A program made the position numbers and the translations under genes. The notes beneath the pieces are model-generated. The model made no database searches and was not told the origin of the DNA. It saw only the letters and a program-made list of their open reading frames with translations. This document shows positions 7,236 through 16,748 of a stretch of DNA of 64,000 nt, in pieces (position 1 is the stretch's first letter; the number at the start of each line of letters is the position of its first letter). Origin of the DNA: DALYDK01 sp031973215 (GTDB taxonomy: Bacteria; Patescibacteriota; Saccharimonadia; Saccharimonadales; CAIOMD01); assembly GCA_031973215.1 (NCBI GenBank), contig DALYDK010000002.1, forward strand, positions 71,210-135,209, in the 5' to 3' direction.

Positions 7236-8135
7236 ATGTCTGTTCTAAAAACAAAAAACTTAACTAAATACTATGGTAAAGAGCGGGGCATCGTCGATGT
7301 AAGCATTTCAATAGAAAAAGGTGAAATATTCGGCTTTATTGGGCCAAACGGCGCTGGAAAATCAACTACTATAAGAACAATTTTGGGCCTACTTAAAGCT
7401 TCTGGCGGAAGCATCGAACTATTTGAACAAGATGCAACCCTAAAGGGACCACAGTTGAGAGAAAAAATTGGCTACTTGCCGTCTGAAGTTTATTACTACG
7501 ACAACCTAAAAGCCAAAGAGCTCTTAATGTATTCGGCAAGTTTTTATCCAATTAAAAAAACGGCGGCTTTGGCAAAAATGCAAAATTTAGCCGATAAACT
7601 CCAGTTAGACCTTAATAAAAAGATTGACTCTCTTTCTTTTGGCAACAAAAAGAAAGTTGGAGTAATTCAAAGCCTAATCCATAGCCCAGAACTAATAATA
7701 TTAGATGAGCCAACTAGTGGGTTAGATCCTCTTATGCAGCAGCAGTTCTACGAAATACTTAAAGAAGAAAACGATAGAGGAGCAAGTATTATGCTATCGT
7801 CCCACAATCTACCAGAAATCCAAAAAATGTCTGATAGAGTTGGAATAATTCGAGAAGGAAAAATAATCAAAGTTGATACTGTGGATAAATTAATTGGCAA
7901 TAATTACAAAAAAGTTAACCTTGAACTACAAAAACCAAACCAGAAGCTTCCTAGTAATTCACAAAAAGGTATCACAAATGTTGAAACCAAAGATAATTTA
8001 AACTGTTCCTTCATGTGGAACGGGCCAATTAATGATCTAAATAAGCTACTTGCAACTTTAGACTTAAAAAACCTAAGTATTGAAGAGCCAGATTTAGAAG
8101 AAGTTTTTTTGCATTATTATAAAGAAGATCGATAG
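7236..8135 (+). CDS. ABC exporter ATP-binding protein
   Basis: 299 residues of the CcmA/BcrA type: Walker A GPNGAGKST (about 37-45), signature LSFGNKKKVG, Walker B LIILDEPTSGLDP and an H-loop LSSHN. The signature motif is LSFG rather than LSGG. A C-terminal extension of about 80 residues is usual for exporters of peptides, antibiotics or lipids. Its stop codon is directly followed by the ATG of the first permease, so the three genes form one operon. The substrate is unknown; self-protection or envelope export fits best. Confidence 0.92.
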   Translation: MSVLKTKNLTKYYGKERGIVDVSISIEKGEIFGFIGPNGAGKSTTIRTILGLLKASGGSIELFEQDATLKGPQLREKIGYLPSEVYYYDNLKAKELLMYSASFYPIKKTAALAKMQNLADKLQLDLNKKIDSLSFGNKKKVGVIQSLIHSPELIILDEPTSGLDPLMQQQFYEILKEENDRGASIMLSSHNLPEIQKMSDRVGIIREGKIIKVDTVDKLIGNNYKKVNLELQKPNQKLPSNSQKGITNVETKDNLNCSFMWNGPINDLNKLLATLDLKNLSIEEPDLEEVFLHYYKEDR

Positions 8136-8930
8136 ATGAATCTGTTCATATTTGAATTAAAATCGAACCTAAAGTACACAATTATATGGGCTTTAGCCGT
8201 TTCAATTACTGCAGTGGGCTTTTTGCTAATGTTCCCTTCTTTTAGTAATGATATAGATACTGCAAAATCTGTAATAGAAAAACTACCCCTAGGCATTAGA
8301 CGCGCTATGAATGTCAATTTGGATACTTTTTTTTCTTTGGCTGGATTTTATAGCTATATTTTAAATTTTATTCTTTTGGCTAGCTCAATAATGTCACTGA
8401 ATTTAAGTCTCAAGCTATTTTCTGAAGAATCATCAATTAAAACGGCAGATTTTTTACTTACCAAACCCATAAGCAGACCAAAAATATTCTTGGCTAAATT
8501 TATGAGTGGAATTTCTTTGTTGGTTATATATAACCTTATTTACTGGTTAATGGTTTTGTTTACTACTTCAATTCTTAATAACAACGAAAACAATATATTG
8601 GTTTTTGTCCTAATTAACTTTTCACTATTATTGGTTCAGCTATTATTTTTTGCTTTAGGTTCGTTAATTGGGTCGGCTAAGAGCAGATTGAAAACAACCA
8701 TTTCTACAGCCATGCCAGTAGTGTTTGCGTTCTTTGTATTTGCTGCTCTAGATAGTGCAATTAGCAGTATTAAACTATCAGAATTTTCTCCATTTAGTTT
8801 TTTTAACCGTAATTTTATTATTGAAAATTTATCTCTTGAAACTAAATACCTAGTTATATCTACAGTACTGTTTACTGTTCTAACTTTTTTGGGACTAACG
8901 CTTTTTAATAAAAAGGATATGAAATTCTAA
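8136..8930 (+). CDS. ABC-2 type permease 1
   Basis: 264 residues with six hydrophobic segments, starting with the cytoplasmic FELKSNLKYT and a first helix, as in ABC-2 family permeases. The motif DFLLTKPISRPKIFLAK between helices 2 and 3 is the typical coupling helix that contacts the ATPase. It is the same length as the next gene, and the two likely form a heterodimer with the upstream ATPase. The start codon directly abuts the stop of the ATPase gene. Confidence 0.88.
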   Translation: MNLFIFELKSNLKYTIIWALAVSITAVGFLLMFPSFSNDIDTAKSVIEKLPLGIRRAMNVNLDTFFSLAGFYSYILNFILLASSIMSLNLSLKLFSEESSIKTADFLLTKPISRPKIFLAKFMSGISLLVIYNLIYWLMVLFTTSILNNNENNILVFVLINFSLLLVQLLFFALGSLIGSAKSRLKTTISTAMPVVFAFFVFAALDSAISSIKLSEFSPFSFFNRNFIIENLSLETKYLVISTVLFTVLTFLGLTLFNKKDMKF

Positions 8931-9725
8931 ATGAATCTAATAATATTTGAAATTAAAGGTCATCTAAAATCTTTCGTCCTATGGTCGGCGGGCATGATTT
9001 TTCTCATTTACTCAGGCATGGCCAAGCTTCAGGCATACGAACAGTCAGGACAGTCTATTAATGAGTTGTTCCAGTCAATGCCAGGTATATTTAAGGCACT
9101 TTTTGGTATTTCTGATTATGACTTAAGTACAGCCGAAGGTTTTTTTGTAATGCTGTTTTTATACATATTGTTATTGATTGCACTTTATGCAAGCACTCTA
9201 GGGTCTGAAATTATTGCTAAAGAATCCAGAGACAAAACTAATGAGTTTTTATTATCTAAGCCTATTTCTAGACAAAAAATATTATGGCAAAAAGCGTTAG
9301 CTGGCTTAATTATTCTTGGATTATTTATAATCATCACTACTGTATTTTCGGTGTTTATTGTAGATATCTTCAATAAGGGTCCATCCATAAGCTCAGAAAT
9401 TTGGTATTTATCGTTTTCTATGATTGCGGTAGGTTTATTTTTTTACAGTCTTGGAGTATTTATTGCCAGTTCAATTAAGAACAAAAAAAACGCTAGCCAA
9501 ATTGCAGTCGCTAGTGTACTAGCTAGTTATTTGGTTTTTGTAATTTACAAGTTGTTGCCCGACTTAAGCATTATTAAATATATTAGTATTTTTGATATTT
9601 TCGAAGCAGGAAGAATATTACAAAACGGCTACTCATTAGTCGCTGGAATAATTGTTGCCATAATTATTTGCCTCTTACTTCTTTTTGCTTCTATAAATTA
9701 CAAAAAAATTGAACAGTCTTTTTAG
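8931..9725 (+). CDS. ABC-2 type permease 2
   Basis: 264 residues, a paralogue of the preceding permease with the same N-terminal pattern and the coupling motif FLLSKPISRQKILWQKA. Six membrane segments. The ATG follows the TAA of permease 1 with no gap, so translation is probably coupled. It is the last gene of the operon; no clear terminator follows before the next promoter-like region. Confidence 0.88.
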   Translation: MNLIIFEIKGHLKSFVLWSAGMIFLIYSGMAKLQAYEQSGQSINELFQSMPGIFKALFGISDYDLSTAEGFFVMLFLYILLLIALYASTLGSEIIAKESRDKTNEFLLSKPISRQKILWQKALAGLIILGLFIIITTVFSVFIVDIFNKGPSISSEIWYLSFSMIAVGLFFYSLGVFIASSIKNKKNASQIAVASVLASYLVFVIYKLLPDLSIIKYISIFDIFEAGRILQNGYSLVAGIIVAIIICLLLLFASINYKKIEQSF

Positions 9726-9789
9726 TTAGTTTAATGTTTGACACCTAGGCGTATAATGAAATTAGAACTATAACCCTAAGGAGTTAACC

Positions 9790-10665
9790 ATGCCAAAAAA
9801 AGAAACGCTTCGCAAGATGGGCGTTGTAAGGTCAGGTGCTGTTTCTGGTACGTATAAAAACGCAAAAGATAGACCCACAGAACTACAGATGGACGATGTT
9901 TATGATGCAGAAAAAGATTTGGTAGGCGGAGATAAGATTAAAAAGCAATCTGAACCTCCAGAAAATAATAATTCTTCAGGAAAGAATAATAAGACTAATC
10001 CTCTTGCAATTATTGGCTTTATATTAGCCTTTTTCTTACCTTTAATTGGTTTTATTTTGTCTTTAATTGGATTAATACAAATTAATAAAAAGAAAGAAAA
10101 TGGCAAGGGTTTAGCAATTGCCGGTATTGTTGTTTCCTGTGTTATTGCCGTTCTGCATTTAATACTAACTATTGCAATAATCGCGGCTATTGTTTCTTCT
10201 GATAACTTAACGCTTCAAGAATATAAAGACGCTAGCGTCGGCTACACTGTAAAATACCCAGAAGGCTGGACGATTAGCCCGCAAGCTGAAGATGGAGCTA
10301 AGGGAGTTATTATTAGTGATAAATACAAAGACACTGGCAAGGTTTACGGCCAGGTTGAAGTTGCTCATATAGATGCACCACCAAACGGTTATTCTAAAGA
10401 TGTTCTAGTGGCTATATCTGATGCTTTAAAAAAAGACAATCAAGGCACGGTCGTAAATTATGAGTCTCGGCAAAAGAAAAACGGCGTAGATTCAATTACC
10501 TTAATAGTCACCTATAACGGAGAGACTGGAAAAGTAAAAGCAAAACATACCATAATATTAAATAAAGATAATTCAGTTTACACAGTTTCTACCCAAAGCC
10601 CAGAAGAAAACTGGGAAAAATATCAAGATTCTTTCGACGAAATTCATAATACATTTAATTTCTAA
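9790..10665 (+). CDS. DUF4190 membrane protein with extracellular PsbP-like domain
   Basis: 291 residues. A hydrophilic N-terminus of about 70 residues is followed by a DUF4190-type double helix (NPLAIIGFILAFFLPLIG and a GKGLAIAGIV helix), then an extracellular domain of about 145 residues starting SVGYTVKYPEGW, which resembles the PsbP/LpqN-like fold of Gram-positive surface proteins. AAGGAG lies 5 bases before the ATG. The last four bases overlap the convergent photolyase gene. It is probably a membrane-anchored surface protein of unknown role. Confidence 0.72.
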   Translation: MPKKETLRKMGVVRSGAVSGTYKNAKDRPTELQMDDVYDAEKDLVGGDKIKKQSEPPENNNSSGKNNKTNPLAIIGFILAFFLPLIGFILSLIGLIQINKKKENGKGLAIAGIVVSCVIAVLHLILTIAIIAAIVSSDNLTLQEYKDASVGYTVKYPEGWTISPQAEDGAKGVIISDKYKDTGKVYGQVEVAHIDAPPNGYSKDVLVAISDALKKDNQGTVVNYESRQKKNGVDSITLIVTYNGETGKVKAKHTIILNKDNSVYTVSTQSPEENWEKYQDSFDEIHNTFNF

Positions 10666-12068
10666 CAGGGCTTGATCCATTTGTTTTGATATTCAGCTAC
10701 ATTCAATTTTTTCTTCAAGCCTTCGTAGTTCATGTATCTAATTTTTCCGAATATTGGCCTGTCGAACCATGGTCTGTCGTGAATTCCCATTATTGACCAA
10801 GCGACTCCTGTGTAGCCATTTGGGTCTCCACCGTCTATAGAATATTTATCGTTTAAAAAATTTGCCGTTTTAATAGCTTGCTCGGGGCTTACTGACCATT
10901 CTAAAATTTTTTTAGCCCAGTACATTCTCATGTAACCGTGCATTTTGCCGGTTATTCGCATTTGATTCTGGGCAGCGTTCCATGCCGGGTCTGCCGTTAG
11001 GCAATTTTCTAATTCAGTTATACTGTAAATATGCTCTCTTGTATCTAGTTCTGCCTGAGTAAGAGTGCTTAACGCCCATGGCTTAGCTCCTAAAATATTG
11101 TTGTAGTTTGAATTATAAAAACAGTAGTTTTCTGCCAATTCTTTTCTTACTACAATTTCTTCAATTAATGCGTTAACACTATCTTCTAAGCTCGGCGGGT
11201 TGTTTTCGGAGCGTGCAAGCCTATGCTGCAAAGTTAAAAGCGGAGGTTCTTTCATAAGCTTAGATAATTCTAGTACAACCCTTAAAGACGAAATAAATCC
11301 ATAATGTAAGTATGGGCTGAGGTTTGTCTGAGCGTTTTGAGTAGGATCGTTTCTATACAATGCATATAAATTAATGTTTTTTACTGCAATATTAAGCAGA
11401 ATGTGTGCCGCATTCTCACCAGACTTAAAAGTAATATTTGTTCCGCTAGCCTGCAGATTATTAACTTCAGCCCTTGCGCTGGAAAAACTATTGGTATTAA
11501 GTTTTTGCGCTGAGCTGTATTTATGAATTTTTAACTTAGTAGGTTCAACAAAATAATTATTAATTAATTTAGTAACTTTATATCTTATGGTGTGAGCGGC
11601 AAATTCTTCTTTAGAAGACAATATCCATGCAGGAATTATGTTGTGAGCATCTACAGTGAAAACTGGAACGACGGTTTGTTTTGCAATATTTTTCTGAATT
11701 GCTCTTGGTCTGTTTAGTGGGCAAAAATCAAAATAAATAGCTATTGGATTTAGTTCGTTAATTAGATTTTGGTAGACTGCTTGGCGACTTCCAATTCTTA
11801 GAATAAATTTAATGTTTAGCTTTTCTAATTTATTAGAAAATTCTTCGAGCCCATCTAGCAAAAACTCAAAATGTTCCTTAGATCTGCTTTTTATTTGTGT
11901 ATCTAGCGCAAAACAAACAATGAGTGGCATTTTATGTTCTGTAGCTTTTTGCTGAGCAGCTAATAGAGCAAAATTGTCATTGACCCTAATGTCTCGGCTT
12001 ACAAAATATATAACACATTTTCCGTCTGATAGTTTTTCTTTATTAAGCTGTATTATTCTGGTCTCCAC
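10662..12068 (-). CDS. phr: Class II CPD photolyase
   Basis: 468 residues, light-driven repair of cyclobutane pyrimidine dimers using FAD. The class II features are the C-terminal GGDPNGYTGVAWSIMGIHD and RPIFGKIRYMNY motifs and the FAD-region GKMHGYMRMYWAKKILEW; the N-terminal Rossmann-like antenna domain is present. Length is normal. The start is GTG at 12068; on this strand TAGAAT ends 7 bases before it, so the mRNA may be leaderless. Class II enzymes occur in some bacteria, archaea and plants. Its presence implies exposure to sunlight. Confidence 0.93.
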   Translation of the reverse strand: METRIIQLNKEKLSDGKCVIYFVSRDIRVNDNFALLAAQQKATEHKMPLIVCFALDTQIKSRSKEHFEFLLDGLEEFSNKLEKLNIKFILRIGSRQAVYQNLINELNPIAIYFDFCPLNRPRAIQKNIAKQTVVPVFTVDAHNIIPAWILSSKEEFAAHTIRYKVTKLINNYFVEPTKLKIHKYSSAQKLNTNSFSSARAEVNNLQASGTNITFKSGENAAHILLNIAVKNINLYALYRNDPTQNAQTNLSPYLHYGFISSLRVVLELSKLMKEPPLLTLQHRLARSENNPPSLEDSVNALIEEIVVRKELAENYCFYNSNYNNILGAKPWALSTLTQAELDTREHIYSITELENCLTADPAWNAAQNQMRITGKMHGYMRMYWAKKILEWSVSPEQAIKTANFLNDKYSIDGGDPNGYTGVAWSIMGIHDRPWFDRPIFGKIRYMNYEGLKKKLNVAEYQNKWIKPC

Positions 12069-12154
12069 CTTGGATATTCTAACTAAAATTTTGACAATTT
12101 TCCCACTGTTTTTTCAAAAGTTGCTGTCCTATAATTTTTTATATAGGAGATAAT

Positions 12155-14767
12155 ATGGATTATTGTGATATTTGCAGGGTGCGTCCTGCCGTCTATAAAA
12201 TAAGGTTAACCTCTAATGGTCAATCGACCATTATGAATGTTTGCGATGTAGATTACGCTCAAATTCAGCGTACTCAATTTGGTAATGGGGGTGCGTATTT
12301 CGATGACCCAACTGCGACACAAAATTTTAGATCCCAAAAAGAATCACTCGACATAGAAGAGCTACTCAGTGAAAATTCCAAAAAAATCCTCCAGGAAGCA
12401 GGTGCTTTTGCCGTGTCTAATAAAAGAAGTTCAATTGATACCGAAGATCTTTTATACGCCCTGTGCGATGACAAGGTAACTGAAAAAATAATGAAAACAT
12501 TAAGTATTAAACCTGCGGATATTAAGGGCTATATTGAAGCAAACACATCCAAAGGTTCAGTCTCGAGTAATGGTGAAATTAATATTACACCAAGAGTCAA
12601 AAAGGTATTTGAGCTAGCACTAGAAGCATCTAGGGATATGAATCATAGCTATATTGGACCAGAACATTTATTGATTGGTCTTTCCGAAGAGCCCGACGGT
12701 ATGGCCGGTGATATTTTAAAAAAATACGGCTTAAAGCCAACTAGTGTTCGCCAACAAACCTTGTCGGTCGTTGGCAAAGGAGCTAAAGAAGGTAACATAG
12801 CAGAAGAAAGCGAAACACCAAACTTAGACAAATACTCTCGGGATCTGACTCAGCTTGCCAGGAACGGGAAAATAGACCCAGTCATTGGAAGGCAAAAAGA
12901 AATTGACTCAACAATAGAAATTTTAGCCCGTAGAACAAAGAATAACCCAGCCTTAATTGGAGAACCGGGCGTAGGAAAAACTTCAATTGTCGAAGGATTG
13001 GCTCAAAAAATTGTTAATAATAAAGTTCCCGAAGTACTAAAGGATAAAAGAGTCATAGAGCTAAGTCTTGTGTCTTTAATGGCTGGTGCAAAATATAAAG
13101 GTGAATTCGAAGAAAGGCTAAAAAATGTTCTTGATGAAATTACCAAAAATAAAGACAACTTAATTGTTTTTATAGATGAACTTCATACTGTTGTTGCCAC
13201 TGGCGGAGGAGAAGACAGTGGTGGTCTTAATGTTAGCAATGCCATGAAACCCGCCCTAGCTCGCGGCGAATTGAACCTAATTGGAGCAACCACACTTAAT
13301 GAATATCAGAAATATATAGAAAAAGACTCTGCCCTAGAAAGACGGTTTCAGCCGGTTTTTGTACCTGAACCAACTGAGTCTCAAGCAATTGAAATACTTA
13401 GAGGTTTGCGCGATAAATATGAAGCACATCATGGAATTAATATAAGTGACGAGGCAATCGTATCTTCAGTTGAGCTATCGTCGAGATATCTCACAAATAG
13501 GTTCTTACCTGACAAAGCTATTGACCTTCTAGACCAAGCAGCTGCAAGAGTAAGAGTCAGAAGAGATTCGCAAAGCCTTGAGATGGCTGAAATTAATGAC
13601 GACATAGCAAAGACCCAAAGAGAAAGAGACCAAGCTCAAAATCGTAAGGAATACGATGTAGCCAAAGAATTAACCAATAAAATAGATAAGTTAACTGAAT
13701 CAAAAGAAAATCTAGAAGATAAAATGCGCAAAGAACGAAACACCGCCGAGCTAATAGTGGACTCTAAAGATATAGCATCAGTGGTTAGTACAATGACGGG
13801 CATACCCGTTAAGTCATTAACCGATGAGGAAAAAAAGCAGTTACTAGAAATGGAAAAGCAGCTACAAAGCAGAGTTATCGGCCAAGACGATGCCGTGGTG
13901 GCCGTATCTAATGCTGTTCGACTTTCAAGGGCTGGGTTAAATAAAAAGAAACGGCCAATTGCCTCATTTATGTTCTTGGGTCCAACAGGAGTAGGCAAAA
14001 CGGAGCTGGCCAAAACTCTGGCCTGGGCAGTATTCGATGACGAAGATAATATCGTCAGAATTGATATGAGCGAGTATATGGAAAAGCATTCCGTAGCAAG
14101 ATTAATTGGAGCTCCCCCAGGATATGTAGGATATGATGAGGGCGGACAGCTAACAGAAAAGGTCAAAAGGCGACCATACAGCGTAATATTGCTAGACGAA
14201 ATAGAAAAGGCTCACGGCGATATTCAGAATATATTACTTCAAATTTTAGACGACGGCCGTCTTACGGACGGAAAAGGCCGCGTAGTTGACTTCTCTAATA
14301 CAATAATTATTGCAACCAGTAACCTTGGGTCAAAGGAAATACAAAAAGCACTAGCCAATAATCCAAAAGCCAATGGTAATAGCCTAAAAGAGATAGTTGA
14401 ACCGGCAATTAGATCACATTTTAAGCCAGAGTTTATTAATAGATGGGACGAGATAGTGGTTTTCCGCCCACTTAATGAATCTGAAATTGAAAAAATTGTT
14501 GAGCTTCAGCTGGCATCGTTAAGACAAATGGCACTTGGCCAAAACATTGAATTAATTTTCAGTAAAAATCTTATAAAAGAATTTGCCAAACGCGGATACA
14601 AGCCAGAATATGGAGCCCGTGAGCTAAGGAGAGAAATAAGATCAATACTAGAAAACGAACTAGCAAAACAAATTTTATCAGGTGATATTATTAGCGGAGA
14701 TATTGTTGAGGTTAATTATAATAATGATTCCCTGAACTTTAATAAAAAGAAGGTTTCAAAAAAATAA
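12155..14767 (+). CDS. Clp ATPase (ClpC/ClpE type) with N-terminal Cys motif
   Basis: 870 residues. The N-terminus has a metal-site-like pattern C4, C7, C30, D33 (CDIC ... CDVD), then a Clp-N repeat domain (about 65-205), AAA+ domain 1 (Walker A GEPGVGKTS about 269-277), a short coiled middle domain, and AAA+ domain 2 (Walker A GPTGVGKTE about 609-617). The layout matches ClpE/ClpC unfoldases. The loop after SNLGS, where ClpP-binding chaperones carry an LGF-type tripeptide, has no such motif, so it may work without ClpP, like ClpB. A ribosome site AGGAGA precedes the ATG. A strong terminator follows. Confidence 0.88.
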   Translation: MDYCDICRVRPAVYKIRLTSNGQSTIMNVCDVDYAQIQRTQFGNGGAYFDDPTATQNFRSQKESLDIEELLSENSKKILQEAGAFAVSNKRSSIDTEDLLYALCDDKVTEKIMKTLSIKPADIKGYIEANTSKGSVSSNGEINITPRVKKVFELALEASRDMNHSYIGPEHLLIGLSEEPDGMAGDILKKYGLKPTSVRQQTLSVVGKGAKEGNIAEESETPNLDKYSRDLTQLARNGKIDPVIGRQKEIDSTIEILARRTKNNPALIGEPGVGKTSIVEGLAQKIVNNKVPEVLKDKRVIELSLVSLMAGAKYKGEFEERLKNVLDEITKNKDNLIVFIDELHTVVATGGGEDSGGLNVSNAMKPALARGELNLIGATTLNEYQKYIEKDSALERRFQPVFVPEPTESQAIEILRGLRDKYEAHHGINISDEAIVSSVELSSRYLTNRFLPDKAIDLLDQAAARVRVRRDSQSLEMAEINDDIAKTQRERDQAQNRKEYDVAKELTNKIDKLTESKENLEDKMRKERNTAELIVDSKDIASVVSTMTGIPVKSLTDEEKKQLLEMEKQLQSRVIGQDDAVVAVSNAVRLSRAGLNKKKRPIASFMFLGPTGVGKTELAKTLAWAVFDDEDNIVRIDMSEYMEKHSVARLIGAPPGYVGYDEGGQLTEKVKRRPYSVILLDEIEKAHGDIQNILLQILDDGRLTDGKGRVVDFSNTIIIATSNLGSKEIQKALANNPKANGNSLKEIVEPAIRSHFKPEFINRWDEIVVFRPLNESEIEKIVELQLASLRQMALGQNIELIFSKNLIKEFAKRGYKPEYGARELRREIRSILENELAKQILSGDIISGDIVEVNYNNDSLNFNKKKVSKK

Positions 14768-14770
14768 AAT

Positions 14771-14800
14771 CGGCGGTATTTAAGTACCGCCGAAATATTT
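14771..14800 (+). terminator. Terminator of the Clp ATPase gene
   Basis: Stem CGGCGGTA (14771-14778) with TACCGCCG (14785-14792) and a T run at 14798. The hairpin lies between convergent genes and may also serve the leftward DUF7144 gene. Confidence 0.85.
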
Positions 14801-14814
14801 TTGATTACTATTGA

Positions 14815-15219
14815 TTAATCGGCTAGTTCGTCTCCGTGAACTACAAGTGCGTAAATAACTAGAACGTCCACGACTATTACAACGAGCGACCATACCGGGT
14901 ACACAGGTAGCCAAGCAAAGTTCCAGACCGCGCTAAGACCAGCTAGTAAAACACCCATAACTCGAGCCCAAGTTTGGCCGGTTAGTATTCCATAACCAAC
15001 TAGAATAAGAAGTAATCCACCTACGAGATGCACCCATCCCCAACTAGTTAAGTCAAGAAGCCATATGTTTTTTACTCCGAAAAACACAACTTCGTCTTTA
15101 AACAGAGCAACAATACCTGCGATTGCCTGAAATGTACCTACTAATACACTTAATATTCCGGCAAAAGCCGCCCATCCTGCCCAGCCACTTACCTCTTTTG
15201 TACTATCCTTTTTTGCCAC
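14815..15219 (-). CDS. DUF7144 family four-helix membrane protein
   Basis: 134 residues with four membrane helices and the typical actinobacterial signatures GWAGWAAFAGI, LTSWGWVHLVGG, GQTWARVMGV and YPVWSLVVIVVDVLVIYALVVHG. Proteins of this family are common in Actinobacteria and have no known function. A GTG start at 15219 is supported by AGGAGG 7 bases upstream. The gene is slightly richer in G and C than its neighbours, which fits transfer from, or long association with, an actinobacterial lineage. Confidence 0.82.
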   Translation of the reverse strand: MAKKDSTKEVSGWAGWAAFAGILSVLVGTFQAIAGIVALFKDEVVFFGVKNIWLLDLTSWGWVHLVGGLLLILVGYGILTGQTWARVMGVLLAGLSAVWNFAWLPVYPVWSLVVIVVDVLVIYALVVHGDELAD

Positions 15220-15368
15220 AGTTTTACCTCCTAATTAATATCTCTGTAACTTAAATATATTTCTAAGAATCTTTTTTTACAATATTGTTTTTTACTTATA
15301 TATATTTGATTTACTACTTACAAGCTCTATTGTTTGCTATAATTCAAAGATAGTCCTAAAAAATAAAA

Positions 15369-16748
15369 ATGCAAACAGTAAAATACCCATCAAAAACGGT
15401 CAAAAAAATTGAAAAAGATATACTAAAGTCCGAAAAATTTGCCGTTAATCTGACCAAAAGTCTTCTAAACTACAAAAAATACAATAGATTCTTAAGAATT
15501 TTAGGTCCTGGGCTAGTAACCGGTGCGGCAGACGATGACCCGAGTGGAGTAGCAACATATTCTCAGGCTGGCGCGATTTTTGGTTTTGGCCTTTTGTGGG
15601 CTTTCCCGTTAAAATTTCCGCTGCTGGTTGCCGTACAGGAAACATGCGCCAAAATAGGAGCAGTAACTGGCCATGGATTAGCCGCAATTATCAAGGATCA
15701 TTACAATAAGAGGCTTTTGGCTGCCGTAGTCAGTTTGGTAGTAATTGCAAACACCATAAATATTGGCGCCGACATTGGAGCCATGGCAGCAACCGCCCAA
15801 TTATTAGTACCTTTGTCTTATTCTGCTTTGGCTATTGGTTTTGCAGTAGTAATTGTAATTTTACAAATTTTTGTAAAATACAGAACATATTCCCGAATCC
15901 TAAAGTGGCTTTCAATTGTTCTAATAGCCTATCCCTTGACCGCAATAATGGTAGGTGTGGATTGGATAGAGGCCATAAAAGCATCTTTCACTCCTGACTT
16001 TCATCTTTCTAATGCAGAGCTGTATATGCTGGTAGCTATGCTTGGTACAACTATTAGCCCTTACTTATTTTTTTGGGACACCTCCGAAAATGTTGAAGAA
16101 GAAATACTACACAAACGGCTGGCTCAAAACCAACAAAACTTACCAAAAATATCCAAAAAATTTATTAAAAAGATAAAGATTGATAATTATGCAGGCATGA
16201 CCATTGCACTAGTAAGCGCTTGGTTTATTGTGGTTGCCTGTGCATCAGCCCTAAACGCCAACGGAATTACAGAAATTAATACTGCAGCAGATGCAGCCAA
16301 AGCTTTTGAGCCATTGCTTGCTGGAACTGGTAACGCTGGGCTATGGTCTAAAATTCTTTTTTCCGTAGGAATAATTGGTATTGGGCTGCTTGCAGTTCCA
16401 GTACTAGCCGGATCTAGCGCCTATGCCCTAAGTGAATCTCTTGGCTGGAAAGAGGGTTTATACAGAAAATACAAAAAGGCGAGTGGTTTTTATAGCATTA
16501 TTGCCATTTCCACAATTATTGGATTGCTAATTAATTTTCTTGGTATAGATCCAATTAAGGCTTTAATTTTTTCCGCAGTCTTTAATGCCATGGCTGCAGT
16601 TCCCTTGCTTTTCATTCTTGCACGAATAGGTTCCAGGAGCGATATTATGGGTGATTATAAAAACAGCCGACTAATATCTGGCCTAGTCTGGCTGTCTTTC
16701 GTTGTAATGGCAATTTCTTGTATATTTTTAGCTTTAAGCTACCTATAG
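15369..16748 (+). CDS. Nramp-related divalent metal transporter, atypical motifs
   Basis: 459 residues, about eleven membrane helices, Nramp/SLC11 fold. Helix 1 carries GPGLVTGAADDDPSG in place of the usual DPGN metal-binding motif, and helix 6 carries TTISPYLFFWDTSE where classical Mn/Fe transporters have MPH. These changes place it in an Nramp-related branch with uncertain selectivity (Mg, Mn or other). A cytoplasmic N-terminus of about 40 charged residues precedes helix 1. The leader of about 20 bases has no ribosome site. The 3' end overlaps the convergent rhodanese gene by 6 bases. Confidence 0.82.
   Translation: MQTVKYPSKTVKKIEKDILKSEKFAVNLTKSLLNYKKYNRFLRILGPGLVTGAADDDPSGVATYSQAGAIFGFGLLWAFPLKFPLLVAVQETCAKIGAVTGHGLAAIIKDHYNKRLLAAVVSLVVIANTINIGADIGAMAATAQLLVPLSYSALAIGFAVVIVILQIFVKYRTYSRILKWLSIVLIAYPLTAIMVGVDWIEAIKASFTPDFHLSNAELYMLVAMLGTTISPYLFFWDTSENVEEEILHKRLAQNQQNLPKISKKFIKKIKIDNYAGMTIALVSAWFIVVACASALNANGITEINTAADAAKAFEPLLAGTGNAGLWSKILFSVGIIGIGLLAVPVLAGSSAYALSESLGWKEGLYRKYKKASGFYSIIAISTIIGLLINFLGIDPIKALIFSAVFNAMAAVPLLFILARIGSRSDIMGDYKNSRLISGLVWLSFVVMAISCIFLALSYL

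Noticed and set aside
9735..9757. TTGACA and TATAAT as a promoter for the gene at 9790
   Set aside because: Only 8 bases lie between the two boxes; the TATAAT alone may still be used.
12091..12135. TTGACA at 12091 with TATAAT at 12130 as promoter of the Clp ATPase
   Set aside because: The spacer is about 33 bases, far too long; no CIRCE-type repeat was seen either.
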